Below are positions 17,433 to 26,240 of a DNA stretch of 64,000 nucleotides, one piece after another. The notes under the pieces are model-generated. The model saw only the letters and a program-made list of their open reading frames with translations, made no database searches and was not told where the DNA came from. A program made the position numbers and the translations under genes. Every line of letters starts with the position of its first letter. Position 1 is the stretch's first letter. The stretch covers positions 186,001-250,000 of the forward strand of contig NZ_JADFFL010000004.1 of NCBI RefSeq assembly GCF_015222005.1, read 5' to 3'. The stretch is from Mucilaginibacter myungsuensis. Lineage in GTDB: Bacteria > Bacteroidota > Bacteroidia > Sphingobacteriales > Sphingobacteriaceae.

Positions 17433-17440
17433 TAACTTTG
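17433..17440 (+). promoter_or_regulatory. Minus-7 box for the VOC-family gene
   Basis: TAACTTTG is a perfect TAnnTTTG match 22 bases ahead of the ATG at 17463. No convincing minus-33 element is present. Confidence 0.4.
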
Positions 17441-17462
17441 TTATCATCAAACCAATAAAATT

Positions 17463-17939
17463 ATGCGTAACAAGATCACCCCTTTCCTGCTGTTCAGAGA
17501 CGAGGCCGAGGCAGCAGCCGATTTTTATGTATCTACTTTCAACGGCAAATTGTTGAGCGTGGAACGATACCCTGAAAACTCCCCTGTAATGGCCGGCTTG
17601 GTAATGACAGCCTCGTTCGAGATATTCGGCATGAAGGTAGTAGCCCTTAACTGGGGACAGGAGGCTAAATTTACCGAGACCGTTTCCTTCGCTATAGAAC
17701 CCGACACCCAGGAAGAAGTTGACCACTACTGGAATACGCTTACAGCCGATGGTGGGCAGGAAGTGCAATGCGGCTGGCTGAAGGATAAATTTGGATTTTC
17801 GTGGCAGGTTGCACCCGAGATATTGCCGCGACTAATGAAAGATCCCGACCGCAAAAAAGCCAACGCCGTGATGCAGGCCATGATGAAGATGAAGAAGATC
17901 ATTATAGCCGACCTACAAGCGGCTTACGATAACGCCTAA
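17463..17939 (+). CDS. VOC-superfamily protein (PhnB / 3-demethylubiquinone methyltransferase-like domain)
   Basis: A 158-residue cytosolic protein of the glyoxalase/VOC fold. It begins with ITPFLLFRDEAEAAADFYVS, the usual opening of the PhnB-like group, and has the paired beta-alpha-beta-beta-beta units (second unit from about 75: ETVSFAIEPDTQEEVDHYWN, then GWLKDKFGFSWQVAP near 100). Members are often called PhnB or UbiG-like but most have no proven reaction; many are dimeric metal- or substrate-binding proteins. No neighbour explains its role. Converges with the HmuY gene, with two strong hairpins between them. Confidence 0.85.
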   Translation: MRNKITPFLLFRDEAEAAADFYVSTFNGKLLSVERYPENSPVMAGLVMTASFEIFGMKVVALNWGQEAKFTETVSFAIEPDTQEEVDHYWNTLTADGGQEVQCGWLKDKFGFSWQVAPEILPRLMKDPDRKKANAVMQAMMKMKKIIIADLQAAYDNA

Positions 17940-17943
17940 GCAC

Positions 17944-17998
17944 AAAAAAGCCCGTCCAAATTTTGGACGGGCAACCGAACCGGTCTTGCACCGGTTCG
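17944..17998 (-). terminator. Double-hairpin terminator between convergent genes
   Basis: Positions 17950-17972 hold a near-perfect 11-bp inverted repeat with a one-base centre, and 17976-17998 a perfect 9-bp repeat around a five-base loop. A run of six A at 17944-17949 makes the first hairpin a good terminator for the minus-strand HmuY gene. Plus-strand transcripts would meet the same stems without a U run. Confidence 0.75.
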
Positions 17999-18026
17999 CA
18001 CCTTTATAAACAAGGTCTTTAATAGC

Positions 18027-19403
18027 TTATGCGCCTTTTTTAACTAAAGCGTACTCGATCTTTGGATAGCCGCGTTCGCCGCCATCCTGAGTAGTGAAGC
18101 TTACGAATTTCAGTTTGTACACGTTACCTGCTGAGTCTTTGATCACGTAGAAACGATCGGTCCTAACTCCTACCGTACCGGTAGTAGCTCTCCAGTTGCT
18201 GCCGATAGTGTTACGGCCTGTAACGAAGGCAGTTGTAGCGATGTTAGCCTCGGCGTATGATGCGTAGGTCAGGGTGGCAGTGTTAGTTACCTCGGCAACA
18301 GTAGTATTGTTCAGGTAGTTGGTAAATACTAAGTCAGAAAAAGCGTATGGAAGTGTCCCGGTGAAATACATGCTGTAGCTCCATACAAAGTCCCAACGAT
18401 CTTTAGCCGGCTCCACGTTAACAGCAGCGGCATTATCCAAATTCACATAGCTGAAGTTGTTAGCTGTGTTTTTAGTGATGGTAGCGGTTTTGAAAGTGGT
18501 CTCGGTCAGTTTAGCATATTGCAGGGTGTAACCACCTGTTGATGTACGCAATACACGGATCTTGATCAGGTTGGCAGCCTCGGCCACGTTACCTGTACCG
18601 CCCGCGCGGTTGATCACGTAAACTTTGTTTTCGGCATCAGTAGCAGATACTGCACCAATAACGGTGTTGGTCAGGTCGCCGGTCACGTCATCAATGATGG
18701 TGAAGTTACCCTGGCCTTGTCCAACACGCAGTGCGTCTAAAGTAACATCGGCAGCGGTAACAGCGTTGATGTCGGTTTTGTTAACCACTACGGCTGATGC
18801 AGAAGTAGTGTTGTTCAGGATCACGCGGAAATCGGTACCGCTGTAAAAGCCCAGATCCCAGCTTGCACGGGCAACCGAAGTTTGCGCGTTAGCACTCAGG
18901 TCTACATAAACAGCGTTGATAGCAACCGCGCCACCGGTGCCACCTTGTAAAGTCAGAGTCGAACCTGTTGAGATGATAGATGAGAAGCTCAATTTTAACT
19001 CTTTAGTGCTACCCAACACAATGCCCGACCCGGCTGATGTGATAGTGAACGTTAACGACTCGGTACCTTGTAACAATATGCCCGCTACTTTGGTCAGCTT
19101 AAAGCTTACTGAGCTGCTGCCTGCAGGTACGGTAAGGTTCAGCGTGCCGTCGGCAGCTGCCGGCGTGGTAGTGAAATGCGTACCATAAGTTACGTTAGCG
19201 CCTTGTAGCGTTAATACCACAGGTACAGTTACATCGCTAACGCGGCCAAGGTTTAAAGTTACAGTTATCTCGCTGTCGGTAGATGCAAGGCCCTGGGTTG
19301 ATGCCGTGAAGGCGATCTGATTGTCCGGTAAAGCCGGATCGTTCTTCTTACATGCGCCTGCAAGTAAAGCCAAACTTAAAAGGTAAATGAACGAACGTTT
19401 CAT
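18027..19403 (-). CDS. hmuY: HmuY-family haem-binding lipoprotein
   Basis: A 458-residue lipoprotein: the signal peptide ends at LAGAC with the lipidated Cys at 18, so it is likely anchored in the outer membrane. Residues 35-130 form a Calx-beta-like Ig domain (TVTLNLGRVSDVTVPVVLTL). From about 155 comes the HmuY domain, recognisable by YVDLSANAQTSVARASWDLG, the later WDFVWSYSMYF segment and the terminal YKLKFVSF. HmuY binds haem and passes it to the HmuR receptor; its canonical haem ligands are histidines, and I could not identify them here, so the cargo is not certain. The gene follows the TonB receptor by 42 bases, the classical receptor-then-lipoprotein arrangement in reverse order. Confidence 0.82.
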   Translation of the reverse strand: MKRSFIYLLSLALLAGACKKNDPALPDNQIAFTASTQGLASTDSEITVTLNLGRVSDVTVPVVLTLQGANVTYGTHFTTTPAAADGTLNLTVPAGSSSVSFKLTKVAGILLQGTESLTFTITSAGSGIVLGSTKELKLSFSSIISTGSTLTLQGGTGGAVAINAVYVDLSANAQTSVARASWDLGFYSGTDFRVILNNTTSASAVVVNKTDINAVTAADVTLDALRVGQGQGNFTIIDDVTGDLTNTVIGAVSATDAENKVYVINRAGGTGNVAEAANLIKIRVLRTSTGGYTLQYAKLTETTFKTATITKNTANNFSYVNLDNAAAVNVEPAKDRWDFVWSYSMYFTGTLPYAFSDLVFTNYLNNTTVAEVTNTATLTYASYAEANIATTAFVTGRNTIGSNWRATTGTVGVRTDRFYVIKDSAGNVYKLKFVSFTTQDGGERGYPKIEYALVKKGA

Positions 19404-19445
19404 AGTTATTCTGCTTGTTATGTTAAATAGTTAATTTGCTGTTGT

Positions 19446-21704
19446 TTAGTATTTGCTGTATTGGAAGGTCAGCCCAAGGAAATATGATCGGCCATACCCC
19501 ATCGGCACAAGGCCGCCCGTGCTATGCGCACCGCCTGAATTAGTAGCTGTATTAGCCACATTGGTCACATTGAACAGGTTCTTCATCCCGCCTGATAGGG
19601 TCAGTTGCTTGTTCAGCTGTTTGTTCAGCGTCAGGTCGGCTGTGTGGAAGGCCGCACGTTCAGACCTGGTTACGGTTAAGTTACCGCCCACCAAAGCCGC
19701 GTTGTAGCTTGGTAGCGTGCCGTTAAGTTTGTAGAACAGGCTGATGTTACCTTTAAGCTTGGTAAAGTTGTACATCAGATTGGTGTTAACCTCAGGGTAC
19801 CAGCGGTAGGCCGGCAAAGATCTATCATCCTCGGCGTAACGGTTAGACATGCCGGTATAAGAAAAACCTACCTTGGCTTGCAGCTGCTTGTAATTCAACG
19901 TATTTTCGAATGTTCCACCTGCTGTTTTTGCTTTATCCAGGTTAAGATAGGTAGAGATGGACGCGTCGGCCGGGTCAAAACCCATCACGATCTGGTTGTT
20001 AAAGTGATTGTAGAAACCACCAATGGTCGACCGTAGCCTAACATCGGTCTGCTGGATGACCTGCCATGATAACGATCCATTAAAGCTTTGAGAATATTCT
20101 GCCTTCAGGTTCTCGTTACCGCGGATGGAGTGGCTGGCATCAAAAAAGTTAAAGTACAATTCGCGCAAGGCCGGCGCACGGAAACCGCGGGCATAAGCCA
20201 ATCTCAGATCCAACACGTTGTTCAATTTTATCTTGGTATTCAACGATGGCGTCACCGGCGGTGCATCGTAAATAGAGTTTTTAGTGAACCTTGCTCCCGG
20301 CCGGATGCTGATCGCATTGGTCAGCGCTATCTCTGACGAGATAAAGAAAGCATAGTCATTGATCTGCGGTGTGCCGGTGATACGGGCGCCCGTACTGCGG
20401 GTTAGGTTGACCTCAACACCGGGTTGAAAAGATACCCGGTGCGACAGCTTGTACTGCGCAGTCATCCTTAAAAATTTGGTATCGAAAGTGGCCTTGTCCT
20501 GTTCGGCCGCGCCTAAGGTAAGGCGGCGGTCGCCGGTGTTCAGGTCCAGCTTAGTGGTCTGCGTACGGCGCGTGTAGTCGGTGTAAGATGCGGCACCGTT
20601 CAATGACAGGCGGTCGCTCAATTTCATATCTGCCTGTAGCTGATGCATCCAGCGGTTACTCATATAGTTCTGGTCGGTACGGCTGTTCTCGGTAGGGTTC
20701 ACCGTCCCTTTGGCGTTGATGGTCTCGTCCTCGCCATCAAAGCGGTACCATACGTGCATGTTATTAGTACGGTAACCTACAATAGCGTTACCCATATACT
20801 GGTCTTTAGGTTTCCAGCCAATGTACTCGGCGTTAAAATTATTACGGGTGAAATTACCGCCTAACTGCAAGCCCTTACGCTCCCAGTTGATCCCTGCCGA
20901 TGCCAGGTGGCTGCCTGTACCGGATACACCCTGGAATTTTTTACCGGCCGATTCTTCGTGAGCACGGGCGTTAACGGTCAGCGCTTCACCGCCTGTACCT
21001 TTTTTTGTGATCATATTGATCACACCGCCCATAGCATCCTGCCCATAACTTACCGACATTGGTCCTTCTACGATCTCGATACGGTCTATCGTGTTGATAT
21101 CTATCTGATTGATACTCTCGCGCGATTCGCCCCTATCCAATAACGGTACGCCATCTAACAAAACTTTAACACCTTGTCCGGCAACACCCATCAAGCTAAC
21201 ATCAGATATACCTAAGGTAAGATCATTAGTGAAGCGGAAACCCAACTGATCGCTCAGCACATCCTGCACTTTGGTAGCGTTGCGCAACCGGATCTGCTCG
21301 CTGGTGATGGTACGCACCTGGTAAACCGAGTTTTTAAGTGATCGTTGCTCATATTGCCCGGTCACTACTACTTCTTTCAGTTGTTGGGCATTTACTTCCA
21401 GTTTAATATCGGGCTGGGCGGTGGTTTGGCCGGCGGTAATGGTTACCGGCACTTGTTTGGCCAGCATACCTAAAGCTTTATAGTCCACTGTGTAATTACC
21501 CGGTTGCAGTTTAATATTGTATTGGCCATTAGCGCCGGTCAAGGCACCATAGCGCGTACCGGTCACCTGTACGGTAACGCCTATGGCGGGCTGGTTATCG
21601 CTGGTGATCACTTTTCCTTTTAAAGTCCCTAAAGTATGCTGTGCGAAGGCTGTAGCAGATGTAAATAAGAGCGTGATAAAGAATATCTTGAAAACTTTTA
21701 TCAT
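19446..21704 (-). CDS. TonB-dependent receptor (HmuR-like)
   Basis: A 752-residue outer-membrane receptor with a signal peptide to about residue 21. Residues 25-105 are a carboxypeptidase-regulatory-like beta domain (LGTLKGKVITSDNQPAIGVT), 112-230 the plug (VKVLLDGVPLLDRGE, then RIEIVEGPMSVSYGQDAMGG), and the rest the 22-strand barrel ending in aromatic SYFLGLTFQYSKY. It imports a large ligand driven by TonB. Pairing with an HmuY lipoprotein and a divergent AraC regulator points to haem or a related iron source. No separate TonB or ExbBD is present in the window, so energy must come from elsewhere in the genome. Confidence 0.88.
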   Translation of the reverse strand: MIKVFKIFFITLLFTSATAFAQHTLGTLKGKVITSDNQPAIGVTVQVTGTRYGALTGANGQYNIKLQPGNYTVDYKALGMLAKQVPVTITAGQTTAQPDIKLEVNAQQLKEVVVTGQYEQRSLKNSVYQVRTITSEQIRLRNATKVQDVLSDQLGFRFTNDLTLGISDVSLMGVAGQGVKVLLDGVPLLDRGESRESINQIDINTIDRIEIVEGPMSVSYGQDAMGGVINMITKKGTGGEALTVNARAHEESAGKKFQGVSGTGSHLASAGINWERKGLQLGGNFTRNNFNAEYIGWKPKDQYMGNAIVGYRTNNMHVWYRFDGEDETINAKGTVNPTENSRTDQNYMSNRWMHQLQADMKLSDRLSLNGAASYTDYTRRTQTTKLDLNTGDRRLTLGAAEQDKATFDTKFLRMTAQYKLSHRVSFQPGVEVNLTRSTGARITGTPQINDYAFFISSEIALTNAISIRPGARFTKNSIYDAPPVTPSLNTKIKLNNVLDLRLAYARGFRAPALRELYFNFFDASHSIRGNENLKAEYSQSFNGSLSWQVIQQTDVRLRSTIGGFYNHFNNQIVMGFDPADASISTYLNLDKAKTAGGTFENTLNYKQLQAKVGFSYTGMSNRYAEDDRSLPAYRWYPEVNTNLMYNFTKLKGNISLFYKLNGTLPSYNAALVGGNLTVTRSERAAFHTADLTLNKQLNKQLTLSGGMKNLFNVTNVANTATNSGGAHSTGGLVPMGYGRSYFLGLTFQYSKY

Positions 21705-21760
21705 TATTTAGACTAATTAAAAATAATGTCGCAAATTTGAAACTTATTAGAACCTAACGG

Positions 21761-21801
21761 TCAACGCCAAAAGGATTTTTATCAACGCTAAACGGATATT
21801 T
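21761..21801 (+). promoter_or_regulatory. 21-bp tandem repeat, candidate AraC-type operator
   Basis: The 20-mer at 21761-21780 and that at 21782-21801 match at 17 of 20 positions (both start TCAACGC and share GGAT), with a period of 21 bases, two helical turns. The pair lies in the 102-base gap between the TonB receptor and the AraC-type regulator, ending five bases before the regulator's ATG. AraC proteins bind such direct repeats, so this is a likely site for control of both directions. Confidence 0.5.
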
Positions 21802-21806
21802 CATTA

Positions 21807-22751
21807 ATGTTCAGGCTTACAGCACTTTCTACAAATACGATCTTGTTCGACGGCGACGCAGGTCACGAGAATGTTGTGAGCAAAATAGCTGTAGGTGACG
21901 GCATTGCAAAATACCTTACGGTGAAGACGCTATCAGCAGATGACTTGCATTTGCATGTCATCAATCTGAAATTACCGGACGCAATAAGTTTGGGAACACT
22001 GATAGCGGACCAGGGATGTGTTATCGCCTATATACTATCGGGAGCGTTAAAGGTTGGTATAACTGCCAACAATATTAATATCCTCCACGAGAATACCTAT
22101 CGGGCATTACCTGCGGATAAAACCCATTTATCGATATCCGGTGATGCCACCTTATTGATCGTCGGGATAAAAAAAGATGCATCGGCCAAATTAATAGCAG
22201 ATGCGGACCGGCATGTCTGTAGTGCCAAGACCACCTACCCTACCGATCCGGCTATGGCAGCTATTATCGGCATGATCATTCGCCATGCGGGCGAGGGGCC
22301 GTTCCACCGTATCATGATGATCGCCAAAACGCTGGAGTTACTATTTATGACCATGACCAATGAGTCAAAACCGGGCGAAGGTACTGATCAGTCCAAACTA
22401 CCCCCGGCAGACCGCCAAAAACTGGACGCAGCCCGTACGCTGATCGGTCGCGACCTGCAGAGCCCTTGCACACTAATAGAACTTGCCCATAAAGTAGGAC
22501 TGAACGATTTTAAACTCAAAAAAGGCTTTAAGGAACTTTACGGCACTACGGTATTTGGCTACCTGACAGACCTGAGGATGGAAAAAGCCAAACGCATGAT
22601 CGCGTCGGGGCAATACACTATCGGCGAGATAGCGCACGAGGTTGGTTATAAGAACGGGCACCACTTTACCGTCGCTTTTAAAAAGAAGTTCGGCCACGTG
22701 CCAAGCAAGGCTGCCGAGCTAAGTTCTATCCTAAAAATATCAGATCTTTAA
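21807..22751 (+). CDS. AraC-family regulator of the adjacent haem uptake genes
   Basis: A 314-residue regulator. Residues 1-130 look like a small beta-rich sensor domain; residues 205-305 are the double helix-turn-helix of AraC (CTLIELAHKVGLNDFKLKKG, then TIGEIAHEVGYKNGHHFTVA and FKKKFGHVPS). The form resembles PchR-type regulators that sense a siderophore or haem and switch on the neighbouring receptor. It is divergent from the receptor gene with a tandem repeat between them. The inducer is unknown. Confidence 0.86.
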   Translation: MFRLTALSTNTILFDGDAGHENVVSKIAVGDGIAKYLTVKTLSADDLHLHVINLKLPDAISLGTLIADQGCVIAYILSGALKVGITANNINILHENTYRALPADKTHLSISGDATLLIVGIKKDASAKLIADADRHVCSAKTTYPTDPAMAAIIGMIIRHAGEGPFHRIMMIAKTLELLFMTMTNESKPGEGTDQSKLPPADRQKLDAARTLIGRDLQSPCTLIELAHKVGLNDFKLKKGFKELYGTTVFGYLTDLRMEKAKRMIASGQYTIGEIAHEVGYKNGHHFTVAFKKKFGHVPSKAAELSSILKISDL

Positions 22752-22803
22752 AACTTTCATCTCTGCATCAGGTTAAGTGTTGAAACATTTAACATTATAA
22801 CCT

Positions 22804-22950
22804 ATGTCAAACTTACTTTATATTATCGCCGTTATCCTGATCATTGGTTGGGCTATCGGAACATTTGCTTATGCTGTAGGTAGCCTTATCCATATCCTAT
22901 TGGTTATCGCTATTATCGCTTTAATTTTAGGTGTCATCAGGAGGGCATAA
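22804..22950 (+). CDS. Small lmo0937-family membrane protein
   Basis: A 48-residue protein, MSNLLYIIAVILIIGWAIGT onward, with two hydrophobic helices (about 3-22 and 27-44) and a basic C-terminus ending in IRRA. The pattern matches the very small lmo0937-type membrane proteins that are common in Bacteroidota and often induced by stress; their function is unknown. Its stop codon lies one base before the likely TTG start of the amylase, and the AGGAGG-like sequence at 22939-22945 sits inside its last codons, so the two genes are probably translationally coupled. Confidence 0.8.
   Translation: MSNLLYIIAVILIIGWAIGTFAYAVGSLIHILLVIAIIALILGVIRRA
22939..22945 (+). promoter_or_regulatory. Strong Shine-Dalgarno sequence for the amylase
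   Basis: AGGAGGG six bases before the TTG at 22952 and within the end of the upstream small gene. Such a strong anti-16S match is rare in Bacteroidota and decides the start site here. Confidence 0.6.
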
Positions 22951-22951
22951 T

Positions 22952-24445
22952 TTGGAAAACTTCACTATGCTGCAGTTTTTTGAGTGGTACTACCCTGCCA
23001 ATGGCAGCCTATGGGACCATTTTAAAAATGACGCGGCCCGATTGAAAGAGATAGGAATCGATACCGTTTGGCTCCCCCCTGCCCAAAAAAGCATGGGAGG
23101 CGACAAAACCAATGGCTACGACTCTTACGATATTTACGACCTTGGCGAATTTGATCAAAAAGGATCTGTCCGTACCAAGTACGGTACTAAAGAACAGCTG
23201 ATCGACGCGGTGAAAACAGCGCAGGCTGCCGGCTTGCAGGTTTACGCCGATATTGTGCTGAATCATATGGGCGGTGCCGACGAAAAGGAGAACGTGACCG
23301 TGCGTAAAGTGGATCCGGAAAACCGTACCGAGTTTATCAGCGAACCGTACGAGATCGAGGCTTACACCAAATTCACGTTCCCGGGCCGTAAAGGCAAGTA
23401 CTCGGAATTCATCTGGGACCATAACTGTTTTGCCGGAGTTGATTATGACGACCGCACCAAGGAGACCGCCATCTTTAATATCCTCCATCCTGATACCGAA
23501 GGCTGGCAAGACGTACTGTCTGACGAGCATGGCAATTACGATTTCCTGATGCTGGCCGATATCGATTTCCGTAACCCCGCTGTGCGCGAGGAAATGAAAC
23601 GCTGGGGCAAATGGCTGTTGGATACCGTTGGGTACGATGGTTTCCGCCTGGATGCGATCAAACACATGGACCCCGGCTTTTACAACGAATGGTTGGATCA
23701 TTTGCGTGCCGAGACCGGCAGAGAGTTGTTCACCGTGGGCGAATACTGGGCGCAGACTGATGTTTCATCACTGATCAAATACATCGAGATAACCGGTCGG
23801 CGTATGTCGTTATTCGATGCACCATTGCAACGCAACTTCCACCTGGCATCTAACGAGGGTGCTGAATACGATCTGACCACCATCTTTAACGGGAGCTTGG
23901 TTGAAACTGACCCTGAATTGGCCGTTACGCTCGTGGAGAACCACGACACGCAACCGTTGCAATCATTAGAGCAACCTGTAGAAGCCTGGTTCAGGACAAT
24001 TGCATATGCGCTGATCATGTTGCGCGAGGCGGGCTATCCTTGCATCTTTTACACCGACCTTTACGGATCGACCTACACCGATGAAGGACACGACGGCGAG
24101 GACCAAAAAGTAACGCTTGAAAAAGTGCCCGAGATGGAGACCTTACTGTGGGCGCGTAAACACTTAGCCTATGGCCAACAACGCGACTACTTCGATAACC
24201 CCAACTGCATTGGCTGGACACGCGAAGGCGACGACAAACACGAAGGATCAGGTTGCGCGGTATTAATATCCAACGCTGATGAGGCCGCCAAAGCAATGGA
24301 GGTAGGTGCAAAATTTGCCGGACAGGTATTTACAGATCACTTAGGCAAAGTGGCCGACGAGATCACCATAGACGAGAACGGCTGGGCTGAATTTAAAGTG
24401 CAAGGCGGATCGGTATCGGTTTGGGCGGTTAAACGCGAAGGATAA
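22952..24445 (+). CDS. Cytosolic GH13 alpha-amylase (AmyS/GH13_5 type)
   Basis: A protein of about 497 residues with no signal peptide. It opens with MENFTMLQFFEWYYPANGS and has the full set of GH13 motifs: DIVLNHMGG (region I), GFRLDAIKHMD with the nucleophile Asp (near 228), VGEYW with the acid/base Glu (near 258) and VENHDTQP with the third Asp (near 325). The C-terminal beta domain is complete. It cleaves alpha-1,4-glucan inside the cell, such as glycogen or imported maltodextrin. The start is the TTG at 22952: a strong GGAGGG at 22940-22945 lies six bases ahead. A longer GTG start at 22931 would place this sequence inside the gene, and an ATG at 22967 removes conserved residues. Confidence 0.88.
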   Translation: MENFTMLQFFEWYYPANGSLWDHFKNDAARLKEIGIDTVWLPPAQKSMGGDKTNGYDSYDIYDLGEFDQKGSVRTKYGTKEQLIDAVKTAQAAGLQVYADIVLNHMGGADEKENVTVRKVDPENRTEFISEPYEIEAYTKFTFPGRKGKYSEFIWDHNCFAGVDYDDRTKETAIFNILHPDTEGWQDVLSDEHGNYDFLMLADIDFRNPAVREEMKRWGKWLLDTVGYDGFRLDAIKHMDPGFYNEWLDHLRAETGRELFTVGEYWAQTDVSSLIKYIEITGRRMSLFDAPLQRNFHLASNEGAEYDLTTIFNGSLVETDPELAVTLVENHDTQPLQSLEQPVEAWFRTIAYALIMLREAGYPCIFYTDLYGSTYTDEGHDGEDQKVTLEKVPEMETLLWARKHLAYGQQRDYFDNPNCIGWTREGDDKHEGSGCAVLISNADEAAKAMEVGAKFAGQVFTDHLGKVADEITIDENGWAEFKVQGGSVSVWAVKREG

Positions 24446-24507
24446 TTGTTGACCTGGATAAGATCTGTGATGTTTTAATTGTAACTTGGGTTTAAAGAAC
24501 CTATGAC

Positions 24508-25095
24508 ATGCCAAACACATCACAGATCACTCCCGGCAATGCCCTTAAAACTTTGAAACTAATACATCTTGCCTTACTCTTAGGGCAGGTGATGTTCGGG
24601 GCGGTAGCATTCCTACAGATCCGTAACCTGCACTTTGATCTTGACTTTAATGGTCAGCCGTTAATGATCGTTGTAGCTGTGCTGGCGGTAAGCGCATTTA
24701 CTGTTGGCAACCTGCTTTTCAATAAACAGTTAGAAGCTGCCGTTAGCCGGACATCCCTGACCGAAAAGTTAAGCGGCTATCAAACCGCCATGATCATTAG
24801 GCTGGCTTTGATAGAAGGGCCATCCATGCTGGGTATCGTCGGCTTTTTGATCAGTGGCAATTGGGCTTATCTGATCGTATCGGGTGTGCTGGTGTTTTGG
24901 TTCGTTATACTTAGGCCAACCAAAGATAAAATAGAGACCGACCTCAACGGGTGCCGAGCAGGTTATACCGAACTCATCAAATATCATTTGCCGCGTTACT
25001 TGCAGATCAGCAGGTATCGTTTCTATCATAGGGTCTATCGTCAACAAGATCGGACGGAAGATACTAAACATTCAGTCCGCCTTGCCCGTTATTGA
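24508..25095 (+). CDS. Unrecognised membrane protein with four predicted helices
   Basis: A 195-residue inner-membrane protein with hydrophobic segments at about 18-38, 50-68, 92-112 and 118-138. A motif common in small Bacteroidota membrane proteins, ILRPTKDKIETDLN, ends the hydrophobic part at about residue 150. The last 45 residues are rich in Arg, Tyr and His and do not look like a natural continuation; relatives that I recall end shortly after this motif. A frameshift or sequence decay near 24950 is possible. No function is evident and the neighbours give no clue. Confidence 0.6.
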   Translation: MPNTSQITPGNALKTLKLIHLALLLGQVMFGAVAFLQIRNLHFDLDFNGQPLMIVVAVLAVSAFTVGNLLFNKQLEAAVSRTSLTEKLSGYQTAMIIRLALIEGPSMLGIVGFLISGNWAYLIVSGVLVFWFVILRPTKDKIETDLNGCRAGYTELIKYHLPRYLQISRYRFYHRVYRQQDRTEDTKHSVRLARY

Positions 25096-25129
25096 AATAA
25101 TACGCCGCAATTAGGCGTTATTTTAAGTT

Positions 25130-26212
25130 ATGATGCGAAGTTCTTTGGGGTATGTGATAATGTCACTGTTGCTTTTAACGATAGCAAGTTGCGGAGTATA
25201 TCGATCGATGGGGACCAACCCCGAGGGCGCTGCGCTAAGCGGCTGGGACAGCCTGAGCAATTACAAAGAAGGTGCTTTCCAAAACCTGACGGCCAAGTTA
25301 GACTCCATCAAACACGACCGCTGGCTATTTCTTAAACGCCGACCTGAGAGCATCCGCCCATCAAGTGCTTTGCCGTGGGTAAAAACTGATCTAAAAAAAC
25401 TGGTAGCCCCCGCCCCTACCGTGGTCTGGTTCGGGCATTCGTCTTTGCTGATCAAAACCGGACAAGGGAATATACTGATCGACCCTGTCTTCAGCAACCA
25501 TGCCGGACCAGTACCCGGGGTGATGATGGCCTTTAAGGGGACTACTCATTACGACGCCGAAGACATGCCCGAAATAGACGTGCTGATTATATCCCACGAT
25601 CATTACGATCATTTGGATTATCGCACATTGAAAAAACTCAAAAACAAGATCAAACAAGCCATAGTACCGATGGGTGTCGGCGCTGATCTGGTGTATTGGG
25701 GGTTCGACCGCAAAAAGATCGTCGAATTGAACTGGCATCAGTCGGCCACGATATCCGGCGGGTTACAGATCACCGCTACCCCTGCTCAACACAAAAGCAA
25801 CCGCAGCTACAGCACAACCAACAAAACATTATGGGCATCTTTTGTGATACAGAGCGGCCAATACAAGATCTTTTATGGCGGCGATGGTGGCTACGGTCCG
25901 CATTTTAAACAGATAGGTTTGCAGTACGGCCCCTTCGACCTGGCACTACTGGAATGCGGCCAATACAGCCCCAATTGGCCGTGGACACATCTTTGGCTCG
26001 AACAACCCGCACAGGCAGCCGCAGACCTGCAGACCGCTTTGCTACAACCCATCCACTGGGCCAAATTCGTTGAAGCTGACCATCCCTGGACAGAACCGAT
26101 CGAAACCCTCATCCCCGCTGCCGAAAAGCTGGAGGTGCCGCTCAATGTACCACGTATAGGCGAGCCATACACGCTGGGCGAACAGCCTAAGCAGAATATT
26201 TGGTGGGAATAG
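25130..26212 (+). CDS. Metallo-beta-lactamase-fold lipoprotein (NAPE-PLD/RomA-like)
   Basis: A 360-residue protein with a lipoprotein signal (IASC, Cys 21). The metal site is plain: WFGHSSLLIKTGQGNILIDP (near 103), the HxHxDH-type motif SHDHYDHLDY (near 155), HKSNRSYSTTNKTLWASF (near 223), YGGDGGYGPHF (near 250) and a late HW (near 307). This layout matches NAPE-hydrolysing phospholipase D and RomA-type enzymes, which act on phospholipid head groups or similar phosphodiesters. As a lipoprotein it probably acts at the membrane. The real substrate is inference from family resemblance only. Confidence 0.85.
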   Translation: MMRSSLGYVIMSLLLLTIASCGVYRSMGTNPEGAALSGWDSLSNYKEGAFQNLTAKLDSIKHDRWLFLKRRPESIRPSSALPWVKTDLKKLVAPAPTVVWFGHSSLLIKTGQGNILIDPVFSNHAGPVPGVMMAFKGTTHYDAEDMPEIDVLIISHDHYDHLDYRTLKKLKNKIKQAIVPMGVGADLVYWGFDRKKIVELNWHQSATISGGLQITATPAQHKSNRSYSTTNKTLWASFVIQSGQYKIFYGGDGGYGPHFKQIGLQYGPFDLALLECGQYSPNWPWTHLWLEQPAQAAADLQTALLQPIHWAKFVEADHPWTEPIETLIPAAEKLEVPLNVPRIGEPYTLGEQPKQNIWWE

Positions 26213-26240
26213 ATAGCCAAGATCTTATTTGAGGGGTGGC

